Shown here piece after piece: positions 61,512-64,000 of a stretch of DNA of 64,000 nucleotides. Each line of letters starts with the position of its first letter. The first letter of the stretch is position 1. Both the position numbers and the translations under genes were made by a program. Source of the DNA: Saccharothrix longispora (GTDB taxonomy: Bacteria > Actinomycetota > Actinomycetes > Mycobacteriales > Pseudonocardiaceae); the NCBI RefSeq assembly GCF_030852425.1, contig NZ_NSDM01000012.1:186001-250000 (forward strand), given 5' to 3'. Under the pieces are notes generated by a model, which did no database searches, was not told the origin of the DNA, and saw only the letters and a list, made by a program, of their open reading frames with translations.

Positions 61512-63092
61512 TCACGCCAGTTCGCGCTTCAGCACCTTCCCGGTCGCGTTGCGGGGCAGCGCTTCGAGGAAGACCACGTCGCGCGGGACGGAGAACCGCG
61601 CCAGGTTGTCGCGCACGTGGTCGCGCACCGCGTCGGCGTCGAGCGAGCCGGGTTCCTCGCGCACCACGTACGCGGCGAGCCGCTGCCCGAACCGCTCGTC
61701 CGGCACGCCCACGACGGCGACCTCGCGCACCCCGTCGAGGGCGGCCAGCAGGTCCTCGACCTCGCGCGGGTACACGTTCTCGCCGCCGGAGACGATCATC
61801 TCGTCGTCGCGGCCCACCACGTACAGCAGGCCCTCCTCGTCGCGGTGGCCCAGGTCGCCGGTGGACATGAGTCCGTCGCGGACCTCCTTGCCGCTGCCGT
61901 TGGTGTAGCCGTCGAACAGCATGTCGTTGGCCACGAAGATGCGACCCGTGACGCCGGGGGGCACCGGCCGGCCGTCGTCGTCGAGGACCTCCAGGCGGGT
62001 GCCGCGCGGCGGCCGGCCCGCGGTGTCGGGGTGGCGGGCCAGCTCGTCGGGCCGGGCGATGCTGACCCAGGAGACCTCGGTGGAGCCGTAGAGGTTGTAG
62101 AGGACGGGGCCGAACCCGGCCAGGCACCGGCGGGCCACCGGCGGCGGCAGCGCCGAACCGCTGGAGGCGATCACCCGCAGCGCCGGCAGCGCGGGCCGCG
62201 ACTCCAGCTCCAGGAACCGCTGGAGCATCACGGGCACCGCGAACAGCGCGTCGCTGCGGTGCGTCCGGGCGTCGTCGAGGGTGAGGGCGGGGTCGAACTT
62301 CCGGCGCAGCACCAGCGTCGCGCCCAGCACGAGCGCGATCTGGAACGCCGCGAGCCCCCAGGTGTGGAACAGCGGCGCGGGCACGGAGAACCGGTCGCCC
62401 GCGCGGAGCGGGATGCGCGAGAGCAGCGCGGCGGCCGGGGTGAGGCTGGCCGGTTCGGGCCGCCTGGCGCCCTTGGGCGCGCCGGTCGTGCCGGAGGTCA
62501 GCACGACCATCCGGCCGCGCGGCGGGCGCCTGGGCAGGGGCGTCGTGGGGGAGGACGCGATCAGGTCCTCCAGGGTCCTGCCCCCGGCGGCCCCCTCGAC
62601 CCAGGCCACGAGCCGGTGGACCTCGCGCGGCGCGTCGGCCAGCAGGTCGCCGAACTCGGTGTCGGCGACGACGACGGCCACGTCCTGCTCGCGCAGCACG
62701 GTGGCGACCTGGCCCGCGCTCAGGCCGGTGTTGAGCAGCACGACGTGCGCGCCGAGCTTCACCGACGCGGTCACGGTCTCCACGAACCCGCGGTGGTTGC
62801 GGCACAGCACCGCGACCTTCGCGCCCGCGCCCACGCCGAGGTCGCGCAGGCCGTGGGCGAGGCGGGTGGTGCGCTCGTCGACCTCGGCGAAGGTCAGCGC
62901 GCCGCCGTCGTCCACGATCGCGGGCCGGTCGGGGTGCCGGGCCGCGCCGTGGGCGTAGCCGAAGGCGATCGTCAGGTCCCACCGGAGGTACGCGCCCAGC
63001 ACGCCCAGCAACCGGCCCGGCGCCATCGGCCGCACCACCCCGGCGCGCACCAGCGTGACCAGGGCGCGCAGCGCTCCCGCGGCCCGGTTCAC
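61512..63092 (-). CDS. acyl-CoA synthetase (AMP-binding, long-chain fatty acid type)
   Basis: The 526-aa protein has ANL-superfamily motifs: VVLTSGTTGAPKGARR (P-loop), YGSTEVSWVS (A5-like), DGLMSTGDLGHRDEEGLLYVVGRDDEMIVSGGENVYPREVE (A7-A8) and NATGKVLKRELA (A10 with catalytic Lys). It activates a fatty acid or related acid to acyl-AMP and CoA thioester. The GTG at 63092. A CCTAC/GTAGG dyad lies about 80 nt upstream, perhaps a TetR operator. It may work with the acyl-CoA oxidase at 34 kb. Confidence 0.93.
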   Translation of the reverse strand: MNRAAGALRALVTLVRAGVVRPMAPGRLLGVLGAYLRWDLTIAFGYAHGAARHPDRPAIVDDGGALTFAEVDERTTRLAHGLRDLGVGAGAKVAVLCRNHRGFVETVTASVKLGAHVVLLNTGLSAGQVATVLREQDVAVVVADTEFGDLLADAPREVHRLVAWVEGAAGGRTLEDLIASSPTTPLPRRPPRGRMVVLTSGTTGAPKGARRPEPASLTPAAALLSRIPLRAGDRFSVPAPLFHTWGLAAFQIALVLGATLVLRRKFDPALTLDDARTHRSDALFAVPVMLQRFLELESRPALPALRVIASSGSALPPPVARRCLAGFGPVLYNLYGSTEVSWVSIARPDELARHPDTAGRPPRGTRLEVLDDDGRPVPPGVTGRIFVANDMLFDGYTNGSGKEVRDGLMSTGDLGHRDEEGLLYVVGRDDEMIVSGGENVYPREVEDLLAALDGVREVAVVGVPDERFGQRLAAYVVREEPGSLDADAVRDHVRDNLARFSVPRDVVFLEALPRNATGKVLKRELA

Positions 63093-63173
63093 CGGACGGC
63101 CCGCGGGTCGAGGCCGGTGGAACCCGTCGAGCCGGTGACGAAGTAGGTAGCCACGACCCCGATACTGACATTA

Positions 63174-63189
63174 CCTACCCGCGAGTAGG
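63174..63189. promoter_or_regulatory. CCTAC-N6-GTAGG dyad upstream of the acyl-CoA ligase
   Basis: CCTAC (63174-63178) and GTAGG (63185-63189) form an inverted repeat about 80 nt before the ligase GTG. A nearby TAGGTAG at 63144-63150 resembles a half-site. It is a candidate regulator site. Confidence 0.45.
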
Positions 63190-63221
63190 AAGAGTGCGCG
63201 GTGAAATCGGGGCGTATCCGG

Positions 63222-63419
63222 TCAGTTCTCGGGCGTGCCGGACGCGTTCACCACCGCGTCGCGCAAGGCGGCGCGCAGGCGGCCGACCTCCAGCGGTGTG
63301 AGGACGGCCGCCTCGCCCGGCGGCACCGTCACCACCACGTGCCCCTGGCTCACGAAGACCGTCATGTCACGGCGACGGGACGCGATGTCGCGGCACGCGA
63401 TCTGCCACTCCTTGCTCAT
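63222..63419 (-). CDS. small conserved-looking hypothetical protein (65 aa)
   Basis: The protein reads MSKEWQIACRDIASRRRDM, TVFVSQGHVVVTVPPGEAAVL and TPLEVGRLRAALRDAVV. A beta hairpin then a helix is predicted. GAGGG lies 9 nt upstream of ATG 63419. This type occurs in Pseudonocardiales regulator-associated loci, from general memory. No function is assigned. Confidence 0.65.
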   Translation of the reverse strand: MSKEWQIACRDIASRRRDMTVFVSQGHVVVTVPPGEAAVLTPLEVGRLRAALRDAVVNASGTPEN

Positions 63420-63508
63420 GTCCACGGTCCCTCTCCCCACTGCTCGACACGGGTGCTCGGGTCGACCCGGGCGCTCGCGAAGGGGAGGCGCACGCGGATC
63501 GGTGCCAT
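63416..63508 (-). CDS. possible tiny open frame coupled to the 63222 gene
   Basis: A 30-residue frame from ATG 63508 ends in TGA (63416-63418) that overlaps the ATG of the next gene as ATGA. It reads MAPIRVRLPFASARVDPSTR then VEQWGEGPWT. A longer frame with a TTG at 63619 is also open. No ribosome site is clear. The overlap is the only argument for it. Confidence 0.3.
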   Translation of the reverse strand: MAPIRVRLPFASARVDPSTRVEQWGEGPWT

Positions 63509-63653
63509 GACGGGAAAGTCCCGGGCAGCAGTGCCGAGCTGCCGACAGCGTCGCACGAGGTCGTCGATCAGGTCACCTGGGTGGGTGAAAAACAGCGGAC
63601 CCTCAGCGGATCGTGACAATCGGGCGGCGGTCGGACCTGGGCGACAACCCCGG

Positions 63654-64000
63654 TCAGAGGCAGGACCCGTGGTCCGGGCGGTGCGCGGAGGCGATCAGGC
63701 GTTCGAGCAGGCCCCGCAGGAGGGGCAGCTCGTCCGGCGCCAGCTCGGCGGTGAACTCGGCCTCGGCCTCGGACTGGAGGCGTGCGACCTCGGCCTGCAC
63801 GGCCCGGCCGCGATCGGTGAGGGCGGGCACGCGCACGCGCCGGTCGTGCGGGTCCGGCTTGCGCACGATCAGCCCCGCCCGTTCGAGGCGGTCCAGCTCC
63901 GCGGTCAGCGTCGTCTTGTCCACCGCCAGCGCCTGGCCGAGGGCCAGCTGCGTGCGTGGGAAGTCGTCATTGGCCAGGGCGCCGAGCACGAGCTGCCCGC
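63654..64000 (-). CDS. MarR family regulator, N-terminus cut by window edge
   Basis: The visible part is 115 codons of a MarR winged helix: GALANDDFPRTQLALGQALAVDKTTLTAELDRLERAGLIVRKPDPHDRRVRVPALTDRGRAVQAEV (DxRxxR wing), ending in SAHRPDHGSCL. The frame stays open to the edge (GQLVLGAL..) and there is no start that fits a complete MarR domain, so the gene continues beyond 64000. MarR proteins respond to small phenolic or other ligands. Target unknown. Confidence 0.88.
   Translation of the reverse strand, partial: GQLVLGALANDDFPRTQLALGQALAVDKTTLTAELDRLERAGLIVRKPDPHDRRVRVPALTDRGRAVQAEVARLQSEAEAEFTAELAPDELPLLRGLLERLIASAHRPDHGSCL

Noticed and set aside
63416-63619. 67-codon frame before the 63222 gene starting at TTG
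   Set aside because: It has no ribosome site and is only supported by an ATGA overlap; the short version is listed at low confidence.

Overview
The window is very GC-rich, uses GTG starts freely, and has many 4-nt GTGA stop/start overlaps. It looks like the chromosome of a filamentous actinobacterium of the Pseudonocardiales (Saccharothrix/Actinosynnema/Lentzea-like). This is inferred from gene content: the rhomboid-murI-MBL-rph-rdgB order known from mycobacteria (Rv1337-Rv1341), MurT/GatD, BTAD (SARP) and NB-ARC regulators, LAxTG surface proteins and actinobacterial DUF families. No species is assigned.

Layout. 0-8 kb holds the conserved housekeeping block: CYTH protein, two paralogous metallo-beta-lactamase (MBL) fold hydrolases, rhomboid protease, glutamate racemase, hemerythrin and OsmC proteins, RNase PH, RdgB and Bcp peroxiredoxin. 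8-24 kb is mixed: three flavin enzymes (LLM, flavoprotein monooxygenase, StyA-like), a NarL-type two-component pair, DedA, a divergent SRPBCC/TetR pair with a striking double palindrome, a CobW-type GTPase, an odd tRNA, two more TetR genes, an LAxTG wall protein, a Baeyer-Villiger monooxygenase and the HTH-murT-gatD peptidoglycan amidation operon. 24-36 kb has YdcF and LCP envelope proteins, a fused alpha-beta glycyl-tRNA synthetase (unexpected in this phylum), a short secreted peptide gene, a solo sugar-binding lipoprotein, a small protein with a C-terminal amyloid-like motif, a cold-shock protein and an acyl-CoA oxidase.

36-45 kb has an SNF2 helicase/SWIM pair and a run of minus-strand genes with a C5 cytosine methyltransferase, a Vsr nickase and unrecognised partners. 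45-52 kb is the most accessory stretch: an NB-ARC/TPR (NLR-like) protein whose N-terminal motif matches the C-terminus of the small 32.7-kb protein; two coupled genes, one a GT-B-like protein; and an AfsR-type SARP-NB-ARC-TPR regulator with lower GC in places. 52-64 kb returns to ordinary chromosome: tRNA-Lys, L,D-transpeptidase, ABC-F protein, tRNA-His, oligoribonuclease, MFS/GlxA pair, PH-domain membrane proteins, an acyl-CoA ligase and an edge-truncated MarR regulator.

Three observations stand out. First, a 22-bp modular inverted-repeat element lies between three convergent gene pairs, and in each case its ends form the stop codons of both genes. Second, a possible NLR/amyloid-motif signalling pair (NB-ARC receptor at 45 kb, helical effector at 32.7 kb) shares one 23-residue motif. 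Third, three genes for very small secreted peptides are present, two of them under 60 codons.
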